Below, piece by piece: positions 1 to 12,324 of a stretch of DNA of 64,000 nucleotides (its first letter is position 1; the number at the start of each line of letters is the position of its first letter). This DNA is from Vandiemenella viatica. Lineage: Eukaryota; Arthropoda; Insecta; Orthoptera; Morabidae. Where the stretch lies: contig CM061919.1 in the NCBI GenBank assembly GCA_031002005.1, positions 19,601,687 through 19,665,686 on the forward strand, given 5' to 3'. The notes under the pieces are model-generated. The model saw nothing but the letters and a program-made list of their open reading frames with translations. It had not been told where the DNA came from and ran no database searches. The translations under genes and the position numbers were made by a program.

Positions 1-552
1 GAAAAGTAGTGCATGGAAGATGACCATGACCACAAGCTGGCACTGGATTTCAGGCACCAGGGTGTGGGAAGATTCTGTTTTTTAGGTAAGGCTGTCAGGG
101 ATTCGAATAAGTTACCAAGGGAAATGATGACTAATTTACCAAATATGTTAAAAGAATTCAAAATTAAAATTTGTAGAGGGCAAATGTAGGTTGGTGCAAG
201 AAGGAGGGAAGATGGGTGTTTAGGGAAATTGCCACCAGAGCGTATGCTCCATTGCAGTTTAATTTAATTTAATATCATCCATATATACTGGTGATCCCAG
301 AGACTTCAACAACAATGTGAACCTTTCTTTTAATGTTTTACTATCAATATACTTTTTTTTACTACAAGAAAGTTTACATTTAAAAAAAAAGTTTGGTAAA
401 TCATTTCATGTGTACAATACTAAAAATAACACGTGGTAGTGGAGAAAAATATTTTCAATGTGTACGGCAAACGAATGTGTTGATGTTTCGTTTTCAGTAA
501 GAAGGACAAAGTCTACTCTAACCTGACAATGATCTTTCAATTAACTTTTTTA
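1..552. other. No recognisable gene
   Basis: AT-rich sequence with only short open frames. I see no protein motif, RNA gene or clear repeat in it. Confidence 0.5.
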
Positions 553-718
553 TGGGGGGAGAGCAAGGAACGGGAAGGAATTCGTCCACAGCCATTTGAA
601 GGAACTATCCCAGTATTCACCGGAGTGATTTCGGATTATCATGGATAACCAAAATCTGGATGACCGGATGGGGATCAAAACCTCGGATTCCCGAATACGA
701 GGCCACCACCCTCGGCCT
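553..718 (-). repeat. SINE-A, tRNA-derived, degraded copy
   Basis: Read on the minus strand, this matches the SINE family seen about fifteen times here. The family has a tRNA-like head (A box and a GGTTCGAATCC B box), then a conserved body with ATCCAGATTTGGGTTTTCCATGG and GGCCATGGCCGAATTCCTTCCC. In this copy the B box is damaged and the end of the body is missing. Confidence 0.75.
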
Positions 719-1469
719 CAATTATCTAATATTCTTTCCTTAAAGTGTATGATTTTATTAAATGAAGGCTGCGTGAAAATATTTAACTGGAATGTCAAAA
801 ACATCTTTTCATTACAATAAGAAACGTTAGTGAGTTGGTAATTTTGGGGGGGGGGGGGGGGGGGTATTAATTGCTTTCGGTAGAGAATGATTAATTTACA
901 AGTATTTACTGGGAATATTAAAGACCTTGCTGCTACGTATTTCTCGTCGTTACGAACCGTTTACTAAGATAAAAGTGATGTTAAAAACTTTTGAGTTAAA
1001 TTAGTTAATTTCTAAAATCATTACCGTACAAAACTATCGGCGCACTCTTTATACACGGTGACACGATCGTTGGCACGGCTTACAAAGCAGTGCCTTCCGA
1101 GAAGGCCTAACCAATATCCGAGAAACAAAGGAGCTGCAACTTTTAACTTTTCCTATTACAGAAGATATGCTAAAATTAATATCAATTAAGAAAATGTATG
1201 GTCCCTAAAAAAAAAGAAGAGTAGGCACAGCAGCATCAGTGTTGAAAGTGACGATATATAAAACATGTTCAGAGATAGTTTTTACTTTCTCTCTTCAATA
1301 ATTATTGTTTCAGTCTTTCAATTAGTGAGTCTCCGGATTTTTATACCCAATCTACGGAAATTTTAGTGGCCGTCTACGGATATTCAAAGCCAAGTGGCTG
1401 GCAGCACTGAGCCAGTCTCCACCGCACAGCGGTGTTGAGCGGTCACCTACAGGCCGGTCCTCCAACGGA
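719..1469. other. Intergenic, with a 19-base G run
   Basis: No gene is recognised. A homopolymer of 19 G lies at 846-864. The sequence becomes more GC-balanced after about 1350, where the leader of the following gag-like pseudogene may begin. Confidence 0.5.
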
Positions 1470-3243
1470 GGGGAGCGACTAATGGTAACGACCAATGCTG
1501 GAGAGTGCCACCAGGTCGCTCTCAGGGAGCCTCTGGTGTCACCCCTCTCTGCAGCAGGCAACGCTTGCTCTCAGTCGTCATTGCACGGCGATGACGAGCA
1601 GACGGCCATGAGTGGCCAGTCACCGATGAACAGTTGCGGTGGGTGGACGGCCGTTGGCTTCCCGCGAAACGGAGGGAGGCGTCAGGGTACTCCCCTGGCA
1701 TCGTTCTTCCCATCATGCAACGTGGGGGGTATATCGCCGATGGGCACTAGCACAGGACGTGGGACTCCGACAAGCCCATTGAGTGGAAATGGTTCCTACA
1801 ACTCCACCACGGAATCGGAGAAGCCAAGAGGTTTGGAACTCCGACGATCAACGGTCTCAGAGCATTTGCACCAGTAGCACAGAGGAGCATCGCTCTCAAG
1901 AGAGACTGCTTAGCCCAGCTGACTTAACACTGTCGTCCCAAGGCAACGACGGCATCCAGACTTGGTCGATAGAAGCACGTCAGTCTGGCAAGGATGACCG
2001 GCCGATTTTCTTCTGGTGCCGCCCCGCGGAGGAAGAGAAATATGAAATACGCCACGACCAGAATTCGCTAGGCTACTGGAGAAAACGACTCAACCAAATC
2101 AATAGTAGGGAACTTCGAGTCGAATTCTACCAAACAATATACAGATGGTAGCTGCCATGCAGAAAATTTGAAGACCTGCACCGATCACTAAGAGACCCTG
2201 CATTCAATAAGCTCACGATACCAAGACGCGAAGAGGGAAGAAGAACTAGCCTGGATGGAAAAGGTTCCACTACCGCTCGTCTTCGCGGAGAACATCCGCG
2301 AGAAAAAGTATCTGGAGATACTAACGCGCAACTTGTCACCACCACCAACGACAGCCTCATCTTCAATAGCACCCTCAACGCCAAGTACAACACTAGAAAG
2401 GGCTTCTTAAAGACCAAAGATGCATGCATCCCCTTCCACAATTAAGGAGCCCAGCTGCAATGAAGTGACAACACCTTGCCTAGAGACGAAAACGCCGACC
2501 CGCCCGGACACAAATATGAAGGAAGAAGCAGCTGCCGAAGAAGGCAGAGGCAAATGGAGCCGAGGTGACGTAGAAGCAGCCATGAGTGTGCTACAGGACG
2601 GAGGTATAGTGTAGCCACGCGCCCAGGTGGGCCAAGATCCTCAGCCGACAGCACCGAGGAAAAGCGAGGCACCATGAAAACAAGCAGAGAAAAGAAGAGT
2701 CAGAGGCAGAAAGAAGACAACCACAAATGTGCATCAGTGTTACAGGTGCCAGAAATTTTGGCACAACGCCACAGACTTCAGCTCTGCCGAGCGTTGTGTT
2801 CGCTGTGTTGAGCGCCACAATGTCAAGGACTACAGACACTCCAGGACAGATACACCAACATGTACCAACTGCTAAGGGCGGCATTCATCCGCGTATGAAG
2901 GCTGTCCTGTTAGGCGCAACCTGGAAAATACAACTTACAGGAAGCGACAAATCAGCATTGCCAAGACTGATGAACTGCCAGCCAAGCGAAACAAGAACCG
3001 TCGAGAACAGGAGTTCTGTCGTCAAGGGGAGGAAGAGAGAAGTTCCCAGCATGCATACTACCTCCCTACACCACACAACGCCACAAAACGCACGAGGCCG
3101 GCCCACAAGTAAATATAACTTCTGCCAAGAGGAGGAGTGTAACCGACACCAAGATTGGTGGAAGGGTCTCGACGGAAACAGTTGACCAAGCTGATGCAGC
3201 TGATGACACAACTACTGACATTCATGATCCCCCAGAGGATTAA
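1470..3243 (+). pseudogene. Decayed LINE ORF1 (gag-like) with zinc knuckles
   Basis: A formerly coding stretch broken into short frames. Near 2730-2900 it still encodes CYRCQKFWHNATD, then CVRC...H, then CTNC...SSAYEGC, which is the run of CCHC knuckles seen in the nucleic-acid-binding Gag of jockey/R1-type LINEs. Upstream at 2010-2160 lies a charged region (FWCRPAEEEKYEIRHDQN) before a stop. The last frame ends with DIHDPPED and TAA at 3241-3243. An AT-rich tail with A-rich runs follows to about 3460, as expected of a 3' UTR. No RT follows, so this is a gag-only relic. Family assignment rests on the knuckles alone. Confidence 0.55.
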
Positions 3244-3460
3244 TAAAAATCAAGGGCTTCACGTCCACAGAAAGCAAACCCCAAATACAATTTAAAACCT
3301 ATGATGAGTCAAATAAAGTTAAATACACAAAAAAAATCCGTTACCTTTGGCTAAATAGAGCCATTAATTTCAAACAGACGGCCCCTAACCCTCAGTCAGT
3401 GGAATGAAAAGTAATAAAAAATAAAATAAAAACGTCAATACTGAGCAACAGCAGCATAAA

Positions 3461-4687
3461 AAGAAAAAGATGATTTCCTCCTCAGTAAGGTGTGGAGACA
3501 CATCATTAATTTGCAGCAAACATTCTCGATGGAGCTTATTGCTACATATACGAGTGTGCGTCGCGAGGCAGATGCAGTAAAAGAGTGGAGCAAGTTATCG
3601 AAACGTAGATCTTAGAAGAAATTATCCGGATGAAATATGTAGTCGCATTACGCCGGGAAATACACAGTTCTCACATCTAAATTGATATAAAGTAATTTCA
3701 AAACAGCTAATTATGTAACAATTTTTAAGTTTTCCAATAGTCACAGAAGAGTTCGAAGCTAAAGGGTGGAGACTCATCATCGATCCCAGAAAATTTATTG
3801 ATGAATGAAGCGTAGAATGTAATGTATTTCTTTTAGACACGCCAAACAGCATTTGCTGTTAGTGTTTTACTCGACTACTTTAAAAAATTCAAATGTATTC
3901 ATGCAATCTTTGTTTCGTGCTTAAAGTATTTCAAAGCAACCCAGACAACAACTTCTGGTCATTAAGTAAATTTTAAGTAACAAGTATATAAGGAAAACCA
4001 AAATAATTTTGCAATCAAAATTTTCACAATCACAATATAACTAGGATGTCTTTCCGTAATTATGTAACAGGTGGATATAATTTTCTAAAGGAGAAAAATC
4101 TTGAATATTTTCCTCAAAAAGTTCATACCACCTGTTTCAAACATGCTGCTAGTGATTCTTCTCTCACACTACTTTTCCCTCCTCTAGTCTGGGAGCATGA
4201 AAATATTCCAGTGAAGAAGCCGGCTAATAACGTGGGAACCCTAATCAAGGTGGCCGCAGCTGATAATATTCTTTTGTGTCCTTGCACTGCCAGATTTCAA
4301 AGGCATTCTCCAGCGCATTCCTTTGCTCCGAGATTCCGCCGGAACGAGCAGAAGAAAAATTCTGACCGCACTCTTTGAGCTCGACTACGAGAATATCTCT
4401 TGTGTCGCTCTGTCTCAATTAAGGTTCAAAATAAGAGGAATTCTTACTGCTTCATTTAAATGTTTTACTCCTTTATTTGGTTCTGCTAATGAGATCAGAC
4501 AATACATCCAATGGTCAATAACTGAACACCTATTGGCTTGGAGTTGATGACTCCTTTCTCTTCAGTCTCTTTTCATACATCATCATGAGGAAACTGAACT
4601 GCTGGAACCGGAAATCGAAGAGAAGGTGGGTGAAAGAAACATTAGCATGCGATTGCTGTGATACAGCAAAGTGGAACATATTCATTT
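3461..4687. other. Intergenic, unassigned open frame
   Basis: One 110-codon plus-strand frame (4046-4378) starts with ATG but shows no motif or family I recognise. It is overlapped by another frame, so I treat it as chance. The rest is AT-rich without visible features. Confidence 0.4.
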
Positions 4688-5045
4688 TTACTTTTCAGTG
4701 CTGGACGATGAAGAGATCAGACCACAAGACGCGGATACAGTCCAGCTGTGGATACCTTGAGCGAAGCAAGACGATCTTCTCGAGCACTTTAAGCTGAAAC
4801 GCCACTTATGGATATGATCATCATACAAGTAAAAGATGAGCTGCAACTGTGGAGAGAGCTGACAGAGACAATCGCCAAGGGTCAGATACAACTGATTCGT
4901 CATTATAACTGATTTGCTAAATGCGTCTAGAGATTTAATATCTTCTTCAGCCTCTCCATGCTGAAAGTTAACAACTGTATTAGATAAAAGAAAGTCATCC
5001 CTAGTGTTAAAGATCTCCCTGAAATGTAATCGTATATTTTTGCGG

Positions 5046-5147
5046 CGAATCTGATGCTTGAAGATTTCTCGGATATACGGCCGAATCAAGTGATCGTAGT
5101 TCAACGAATTTTCGACGGCGTAACGTGCCACATCTTCAGGTTGCGTC
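5046..5147 (-). repeat. Penelope-type terminal (pLTR) fragment
   Basis: On the minus strand this reads CTGAAGATGTGGCACG, then GTTACGCCGTCGAAAATTCG, then a stretch ending near TCCGAGAAATCTTCAAGC. The same layout occurs in the palindrome at 15229-15380. Spaced CTGAAGA and GAAA blocks resemble a hammerhead ribozyme core, which is known from terminal repeats of Penelope-like elements. A 147-codon minus-strand frame (4688-5131) runs through the fragment but has no recognised domain. Confidence 0.5.
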
Positions 5148-5161
5148 TGCTGACCTGCGTT

Positions 5162-5198
5162 AGGAGCGCAGTCCAGGACGCGACTGGACTGCGCTCCT
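5162..5198. repeat. Perfect 14-bp hairpin
   Basis: The arms AGGAGCGCAGTCCA (5162-5175) and TGGACTGCGCTCCT (5185-5198) are fully complementary around a 9-base loop. It lies between the pLTR fragment and the start of the truncated LINE. Confidence 0.85.
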
Positions 5199-5199
5199 C

Positions 5200-5963
5200 A
5201 CGACGGTGGCATTTGCGGATGACCTGGCAATACTCAGCAATAATAGGCAGGAAGCTCAAAACGCATTGGAACAGCTACATCAAATTGCCGCCAAAACAAG
5301 ACTACAAATTTCGTATGAAAAAACGCAGTACATGGAGAAACAACAACGTACAAACAATACACATAAAATTTTGAAACATAAAAAGAGTCGAGAAATTCAA
5401 ATATCTAGGGGAATACATACAAGTAGGAGGATCTAACAAGCTATAAAATTCGGAAAGATCAGAAAAGCTTCAGAAGGCTTACAGACTCACATGGTCATAT
5501 TATAACCAAAGAAATATATCAAGACAGGCCAAACTCAGACATTACAGTGGTACTGCCAGAGGCATTAGATGCATCAGAAACAACCACGATTGGGGCTTCA
5601 GGCATCACGGAAGCGGAAAAAGTTGAGCGCAAAATCCTTAGAATTTTTTTTGGAGCAATCTATAAAGACGGCATATGGATGAAAAGACCAACGAAAGAAC
5701 TATACGAACATAGAGATAGATTGACAGGCATGATCAGAAGACGTAGATTACAACTCGACGGACACTTACAACGAATGGACAACACTAGATTCACAAAGAG
5801 GATCTTTGATGTGGTCAATGGTTCGCTCAAGAAAACCATTTGGTTCCAGGAAATAGAAGAGGACTTAAATCATGCAGAGATCAGCAAGGAAATGACACGG
5901 GAAAGGGGACAATTCAGGAACAAAACAATGAACACAAAATTTAGAAATGCAGTGGGAAGATAA
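5200..5963 (+). pseudogene. 5'-truncated LINE, RT palm to C-terminus
   Basis: The fragment starts inside the reverse transcriptase palm at AFADDLAILSNN. The catalytic FADD (5212-5223) is intact. After frame breaks around 5436-5546 it continues in a second frame (5547-5963) with ERKILRIFFGAIYKDGIWM and RRRLQLDGHLQRMDNTRFTK, the conserved C-terminal region of a widespread class of insect non-LTR elements. The frame ends at 5963 and an AT/GT microsatellite follows at 6043, where the tail would lie. The endonuclease, gag and the first half of the RT are absent, so the copy is dead on arrival. Confidence 0.8.
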
Positions 5964-6042
5964 AAGGAAGAAGGCGAATACATAGATAAACTGAATAATT
6001 TGAGTTTAAACACTTTCCCCAAGGGCAATAACGATTAATAAT

Positions 6043-6043
6043 A

Positions 6044-6124
<81 letters not shown>
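6043..6124. repeat. (TA)n(TG)n microsatellite
   Basis: About 50 bases of TA repeats pass directly into about 30 bases of TG repeats. It may derive from the tail of the LINE that ends at 5963. Confidence 0.95.
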
Positions 6125-6125
<1 letters not shown>

Positions 6126-6642
6126 TTACAGAAATATGGGGCTGTAGATAGAAGCCGAAAAAGAAGTCCGGATTAAACGTGTTTCGGAAACAATATGCAA
6201 GGAAAAAAGAATGTGGGAAACTCTAACAGAATGAAGAAATTGGCCGATTGGTCACATTTTACGATTAACAGGACTGATTACTTTGTTTGTGGAACGAACA
6301 GTTGAAGGAATGAGCCAAGATAAAGACAAAGATTTCAACGAAGGTTGTGCTAGTTATGATAAAGTGAGGATTGGAAGCAAAACACAAGACACACGACTGA
6401 AATAAACAAACAACACTGATTGTCACATTGTCATTATTCAGTTGAGGAGAATTTTTCGATTAAATTCACGAAATGTAAATATCTTTGAAAATAATTTTTA
6501 TTGTAAACTTGGGCGTGTATGACACATTTTCTAGATGGTAGGAAAAGTATCGCATCTATTGGAAATAGTGACGACGTGATATGCCAAGGAATATGGGATA
6601 GTTACACTCTTTGGTTAGAAAAAAAAAAAAAAAAAAAAAAAA
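6125..6642. other. Intergenic, ending in A24
   Basis: No gene is recognised. A run of 24 A (6619-6642) abuts the outer arm of the large inverted duplication. Confidence 0.5.
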
Positions 6643-7137
6643 CCTGGCAGTGGGTGTCAGAGACTAAGTCCCTAAAATCTTACAATCCGGCAACATCGTA
6701 ATGTATGTCTTCCCAGGAAACTTTAGCGTCTCCGTCAGCTCCGCACATCGAACTATCTCATTGGAAATCCATAATTCAATTTCTTATGTCAATACCTGGA
6801 ACAAAACAGGAAGACTCCGCCCACGGACAAATTATTGGCAGGGTTGTTCATCAATCTTCCCCTACATTTCAGTAAATACACCAATCACGAGATAGTTAAT
6901 GCAGCTTCCTGTCCCGGTTTTGGCTGTTGTATTAGGCCATATATGGCCGACCACTCCTCAATCTGACGAAATTTGGTTCCAGCTATACTTTTCTTAAATT
7001 CAGATCATGAAACATATCATTAAAGTTATAATTAACAAGATTGGAATAAAGCGCCCCAAATATGAGTTTCAGTGTTACATTTTATTCCAAATGATTAGCG
7101 TAAAACTATAACGATATTTATTTATATATTGATTTGG
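6643..7137 (+). repeat. Outer left arm of the inverted duplication
   Basis: This block is an inverted copy of 27465-27975, with aligned landmarks such as TTCCGGCAACATCGTA, CCTGGAACAAAA, CGACCACTCCTCA and CAAATGATTAG. In both copies the homopolymer side (A run here, T run there) borders the block. It contains several ATTGGC/CCAAT-like and GGGCGGAGC-like words, best preserved in the 27-kb copy. Confidence 0.8.
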
Positions 7138-8706
7138 CTAATTGAAGGGTACACAGCAAATATGTCTGGTGTATAGTCGTTTCTCAAAATGCGCCCTAGT
7201 TTTTGAGATATTCGCATGCAAATAATCGGTATATAGTAAATTATTGCCTAATTTTTTCAAGTGGCAGCGTAGTTTATGTGGTAGGGTATAGGCTTTATAA
7301 TTTCCTGACGCCAGTTCAAATGCCCGCAGAATCATACATCTTTATTCATTTTTATCATCAGAATGGGACAAGCTTGACATTTTTATTTTTTAAAAATTCA
7401 TTTACGTACTTTTACTGAGTGAAATAATGTTTAAAACAAATCATAATACATATAAAATTCAGCGTCACTTTTTTCTGAAATTCTTTTTTTCCTAATGAAT
7501 TCACGGGTCTACCAACGGATTGTCTTTTCATAACACAAATCGGCAGCCCATCCTTGAAAATTTCATTGCAATCAGACGCCACGAAAATCTCCATTCTTAC
7601 ATTATTTTTTCACTTTTTGTTAATAAGTTGTTTCGGTGCGTTTTCGATAGAAATTGTTACTATCATGTTATTTTTTTCATCTTCGTCGTTTCTTTACCTG
7701 TAATTCATCAAGAGGTATTTTAAACGAAATTCGTAGCATTGGGAAGATAGTTGTTAATTTCTTCTATACTCAATATGTTCCAAGAACGGTTGCGTGTAAA
7801 TGGTAGAAAATAAAATAGAAGGCCTATCAGTGACGAAAAATGGAGCTCAACAAGGAAATGGAAGAACAAGTGACAAATGCTTATAAACATTGTAAAATTC
7901 TTGTATCGGATTCTAGTTTACTAGCAGATTCGCCTCCTGACTTAATAACATTGGGTATTGCCGAGTCATATTATGAAGCGATTGTTGATATATGGGCCAA
8001 AATTATATTTGGTGTATATGTTATAAGCAATGTGATTTGTTTTAAATTTTATTTCGCGCAATGAAAGCGTGTAAAACAAAATTTAAGGAAATAAATAAGC
8101 CAATCATGACAATTTTTGAAGATAAAAATCTATATATCTATAAATGATAAAACGAGAAAGTTCGGATGTGTGTTAGGATGTACTTCTGGAATCAATAACG
8201 CCATAATAAATCAACATATTTAAATGAAATTTGGCATGAAGTCTTAATTGCGTGCGAAGTGACATAGGATAGATTTTATCCCGCAAACACGCATAGTTCT
8301 TTTAGAAATTTCCATTAATATCAATTCGGAAACAATAAAGAGTTTCCTACTTCGTAGATAGCCGTGCCACGTTTACTCTTTGCTTTTTATGTAAATCGCA
8401 AACATTACTTTTCAGAAATAAAAGCAAAAACCTTCTTACATATGCAAGTTTGTGTTTAGTTTAAAAGCCATAAAACCGACGCATTTGATAAATAATATTT
8501 TGGAAGCAGGCAATATAAATCTGTAATAAAAAAAAGGGAGGTACTGTTGTCAAGTTCGCAAAGAGTATGACATATCAAATAATACACCATAATTGAAAAA
8601 AAAAACGTATAATGCTATTAGTATACCATCACGAAAGTCGGTTCACTAAAAGTGCAAAATGTCGTAGTTCTATCTCCGTTTAATTTATTTCCAGTTTCTT
8701 TTTTGG

Positions 8707-8953
8707 GGAGTAGTTTACGTCGCGATACATCACGTCACACCGTGACGTAGTGCTTATTAAAGTTTCTTAAATAACTGATAACTAAATTCCTCTTGCCTTT
8801 TGCTGTGACAAGAAGGTTTTGTTTTCATTCTGGTCCAGGCAGAATTTCAATCTAACCACAATCTCCGTTAATATTGTCGCTACAAAATCAAAGCCTCAAT
8901 CACAATAATTTTATCTTAAGTTATTGATGTGTATCACGACGTAAACTTGAACC
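8707..8953 (+). mobile_element. MITE copy in Helitron 1
   Basis: The ends are GGAGTAGTTTACGTCGCGATACA and the reverse complement of GGTTCAAGTTTACGTCGTGATAC. The core shares CTGGTCCAGGCAGAATTTCA with the copies at 12872 and 20887. Helitron 2 lacks a MITE at the equivalent site, so this copy inserted after the two Helitrons separated. I see no clean target duplication. Confidence 0.8.
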
Positions 8954-9174
8954 TACAGTCTTTGTATTACAAATTATTTTTGCCGAAATTTAAAACCTAA
9001 CTAACCCCTTTTATTTTTTGTTCAGAATTTTTGTACAAATAATAGAGACTATGATTCACGAAACTGCTTTTTACTTACTGTTCAATATTCTGCAAATATC
9101 TATCGAATGCTACACTTAAAACGAATATATTCAATGGTCTAATGTAGAAACTTATTGTTTCATGAAGTAACAGT

Positions 9175-9870
9175 GGAAGTCGTTTACAACATAATACACA
9201 ATTTACAAGGAGCATATGAAAGCTGCTTACTTATTACTAATAATAACTAAGTTCCTTCTGCCTTATGCTGTAACAAAAATCAATCTGGACCAGGCATCAT
9301 TTCAACCAAACCACTATCTTTGTTAATATTGCCGCTACAAAATCAAACTATATTGAATGCAATGATACACCTTACTAAATCACGAGCAGTAATAGTCACT
9401 TTATAGAGATGTTAACTTGACCAACAATATTAACGGAAGTTGTCTTAGAGTTGTAGGGAATTATGGACTTTTCGTTGTACACTGTAAGTTACAAGCATTT
9501 TAGTATAATTTTTTTAATTACGTTACTCCAATAACTGTCATGATGCTGATGACATACTTCATGCGGATGAATATAGTTTCAGATGAATTCAGTATTTAAT
9601 TTACACATTGCCAACGTCATTATTTGGGTTCATTTAGTATCGCGATCTGAAATAATGAGTCAAGTTTATTTCACCATTCATAACGTCACTAACATGCAAG
9701 AGGCCCTATAGTGAATGTATTAATGCGCAACTGATAGAAGCTTTGATTTTCTAGCGGTAATATTAGCTGAGTTTGTGACTTGGCTGAAATGCAGCCTGGG
9801 CCAGAATGAAACATTATTAGTTATTTCAAGAGCGCTATTTTAGTGATATCATGTGTTCCTTTGTTCCGAT
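9175..9870. repeat. Two older MITE relics shared by Helitrons 1 and 2
   Basis: About 9175-9425 and 9640-9870 keep the MITE core (CTGGACCAGGCATCATTTCA; AGCGGTAATATTAGC...CAGCCTGGGCCAGAATGAAA) but have worn ends. Both recur, inverted, in Helitron 2 (about 20460-20830 and 20110-20310), so they predate the copying of this Helitron. Confidence 0.65.
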
Positions 9871-10809
9871 ATTGTATCAAAAGATTTATAATAAGCGTGG
9901 ATGATTTAGCAGAACACGTGGCGTTGACCGATTTTTGAAATTTATAAATGTTTTATTCAGATAGTGGAGTGGCAGACAAGTGGAGTGGTAATTTGCCGGC
10001 AGACATTCAATTCTGTTGGCAGATTGAGAAACCAATTATGAAGAAAGAATCGATTACTATTTTAACACTGAAATTTATTTTTTAGCGCAGAATTAATGGC
10101 TCCAAATGAATGAACTGTGGCAAACTGGTCTACAGGCAATTCATCTGTTTCCACAGATAGAGAAACCATTACCACAATGCCACTGATCATTATGGATAAA
10201 AGGATCAATTACTACTATACATACTACTATAATATCTAAATTTCTGTTGATGGAACCAATATATCCTCAAAACAAAATCAATATTCAAAGAGTTAAGATC
10301 TATTTTTTTAAAGATTTTTTTTCAGATATTCAATGCAAATCAAAATATTCATTTTTAGTATTGCAATTTTTTTAATGGAAATGAACGTTCTTGGGCCACT
10401 TATGTATTTATTTGCTGTTTTGATGTTAGTATTTTTTGTTGTTGATATTTAGTCGATTCCATCAATGTATTGCTAATATTTTGAAGTTTCGAGCTTCCAT
10501 TAGTTAAAACTATAATCATTTTTATTCGCGAGATGAAATTAGTAATTTTAAGAGATGCTGGGTAAACGAAATTCAAATATTTCAAAGAAATGTAAGAAAA
10601 CTAGGGCTATGAAAATAGCCAAAACCTAGGAGACAAATCTCCAATATTGTATATACGGATATATTAAACTGAAAATACTCCTAACAAACAAACAAATTTT
10701 ATTGTTTTAAAAATTCAGTGAAGTAGTTGTGGAACATAAATAAATTTTTGTTATTTTATTGCAACATTTATTACTACTATTACTAATAAAAATAGCTCTA
10801 AAATAAATT

Positions 10810-11105
10810 TTATGGTCGTATTGACCTGGTGACAAGGCTTCTTTACGTCTCCGCAATCAGCCCCTTTCGTAGCCTCTTAACGTAACCCAGTAATCCTACC
10901 GGACATAGAGGACTCACAGTTCAACACGGAATCAGAACTACGGTAAGTGAGCATTCTGGCGTAATTCACATCACACAACAACCTATGCCAGAGGTGAAGG
11001 TCGAGCTAAGGACCTTAGAAAATCCTCGCCAGACACTGGGATTCAAGCTAGGGACTTTTCCATCTCCAGTTGGACGCCCTAACCACTGAGCAACCAGACC
11101 TCTCA
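10810..11105 (-). repeat. SINE-B, tRNA-derived, inside Helitron 1
   Basis: On the minus strand it begins with a tRNA-like head (GGTCTGGTTGCTCAGTGG, then a GATTCAAGC-type B box) and extends about 290 bases to GACCTGGTGACAAGGC, read on plus. The same insertion is in Helitron 2 (18000-18292). A better-preserved copy lies at 33900-34178. Confidence 0.75.
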
Positions 11106-11409
11106 AGAAAATCTTATATTACAACACTCTTCAACGCGGACGAAGTCGCGGGTAACTGCTAGTATATAATAATAATTTATTCAACGGGAATTCGAACTCA
11201 GGTCAGAAAATTATAAAAAAAAGCACTGTAGCATAGACCACACTGCCATTCGATAATAAGGGGCAATAATTTACTACATTCCCGACATATAATTTTTTTG
11301 TGTATTTGCGTTGATTATGGCACATTTTGAGAAACCACTATACCACAGACATATATGCTGTGGACCTTTCAACTTATATGAAAGTGGTCGAAATCCGTTC
11401 TTAATGGTC

Positions 11410-12324
11410 TCCAAATAAGACTAGTAGAATGTAACTGACCTCCGAGGCATGATAGGGTTGTTTACACACTGCATGAGCGGTCTGCTAACATGAGGTCCGT
11501 GGGTTTGTGACTAAAGTTCTAGTATTGGAAACGCGCGGTCCTTGGCTCGAGTCTAGGTATTCCAATTTTTTTTTCATTTATTTTAAACAAGTCGAACCTA
11601 CAAATGGCTTATGTGTAAAATATAACGTCGACTCTTATATACTTGTGTCAGAGAATAACATATTTAAGGAAAGACTCATAACTGAGTGCTTCTTAACAAA
11701 CTGCACACGTAACTATGAAAGCTTCTGGCTTCAACCTCGTCCAAATCGCAACGCCTGGCGACTTTAGGTGGACTATAATGAGTTCGCTCCGTTGTCAACG
11801 AGAAGAAAAACTAAATAATATTACTGTAGAAATTTCTTTCTATGCCTCTGGCCTTACAACTAGTTGACTTCAATGTAATTAAAGGTGGGAAGGTAATGGA
11901 GACAAGGAACGGGAAGGAATTCGGAATATGGATTTTCGAAGAAATAATCACGGCATTCAGCCTGAGTGATCTGGAGAAACGAAGGAAAACCCAAATCTGG
12001 ATAGCCGGATGGGGATTCAAACCTGCGTCCTCCCGAATGCGAAGCCATAGCGTTACCGATATACCCATTAGTTTCACTGTTTCATCATTTGTGGTATTTG
12101 ATCTATGATGACATCCATAAAATTATTTGAAGTTAATAATCGTAAATGATAATATATCTATAGAAGGGAAATTATTTGATGAGATAGTGGGTTTCAAACT
12201 AATCTTTGAAATCAGAAACGCAATTAAAATTTAATTTGCTCTCTCTCTCTTCTTTTCACCCCTCTCTCCCTTTTTTATATTTTTAGTAGCTATCAAATAC
12301 AAAGTGAATATAGGACCCCTCTTA
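11410..12324 (+). repeat. Middle left arm of the inverted duplication
   Basis: An inverted copy of about 26421-27320, including a SINE-A at the same position in both arms. It ends at CAAATACAAAGTGAATATAGGACCCCTCTTA, directly before the large Helitron. Confidence 0.9.
11881..12070 (-). repeat. SINE-A, shared with the opposite arm
   Basis: On minus it has a tRNA-like B box (GGTTTGAATCC) and the SINE-A body. The copy at 26690-26915 is its inverted duplicate, so this SINE was present before the duplication. Confidence 0.85.

Larger units (their letters stand above)
8129..11162 (+). mobile_element. Helitron 1, non-autonomous
   Basis: The 5' end is A|TCTATATATCTATAAATG and the 3' end is a GC-rich hairpin region, CGGACGAAGTCGCGGGTAACTG, then CTAG|T. 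This TC...CTAG structure between A and T is that of a Helitron. The interior is homologous to Helitron 2 (inverted, 17942-21976) over nearly its whole length but lacks that copy's helicase segment. Just before the 3' part it retains the codons for the protein end (NIVYTDILN). It carries a MITE at 8707-8953, older MITE relics and a SINE-B. Confidence 0.85.
7138..11409. mobile_element. Insertion with inverted ends, containing Helitron 1
   Basis: The right arm of the large duplication lacks this stretch and has only about 145 bases at the equivalent place. Its ends are inverted copies of each other: 7141-7330 pairs with about 11185-11385, sharing ATATGTCTG, TTTCTCAAAATG and AGTAAATTATTGCC. Each end carries a tRNA-like B box (AGTTCAAATGCCC near 7314 and, inverted, GAGTTCGAATTCC near 11186-11198), so the ends may be two opposed SINE copies (family C) rather than one transposon's termini. 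7419-8128 holds nothing I recognise. Confidence 0.5.

Noticed and set aside
4046..4378. 110-codon open frame with ATG
   Set aside because: No motif or recognisable family, overlapped by another frame, in repeat-rich AT-biased DNA.
4688..5131. 147-codon minus-strand frame
   Set aside because: It runs through a Penelope-type terminal repeat and has no recognisable domain; probably chance.
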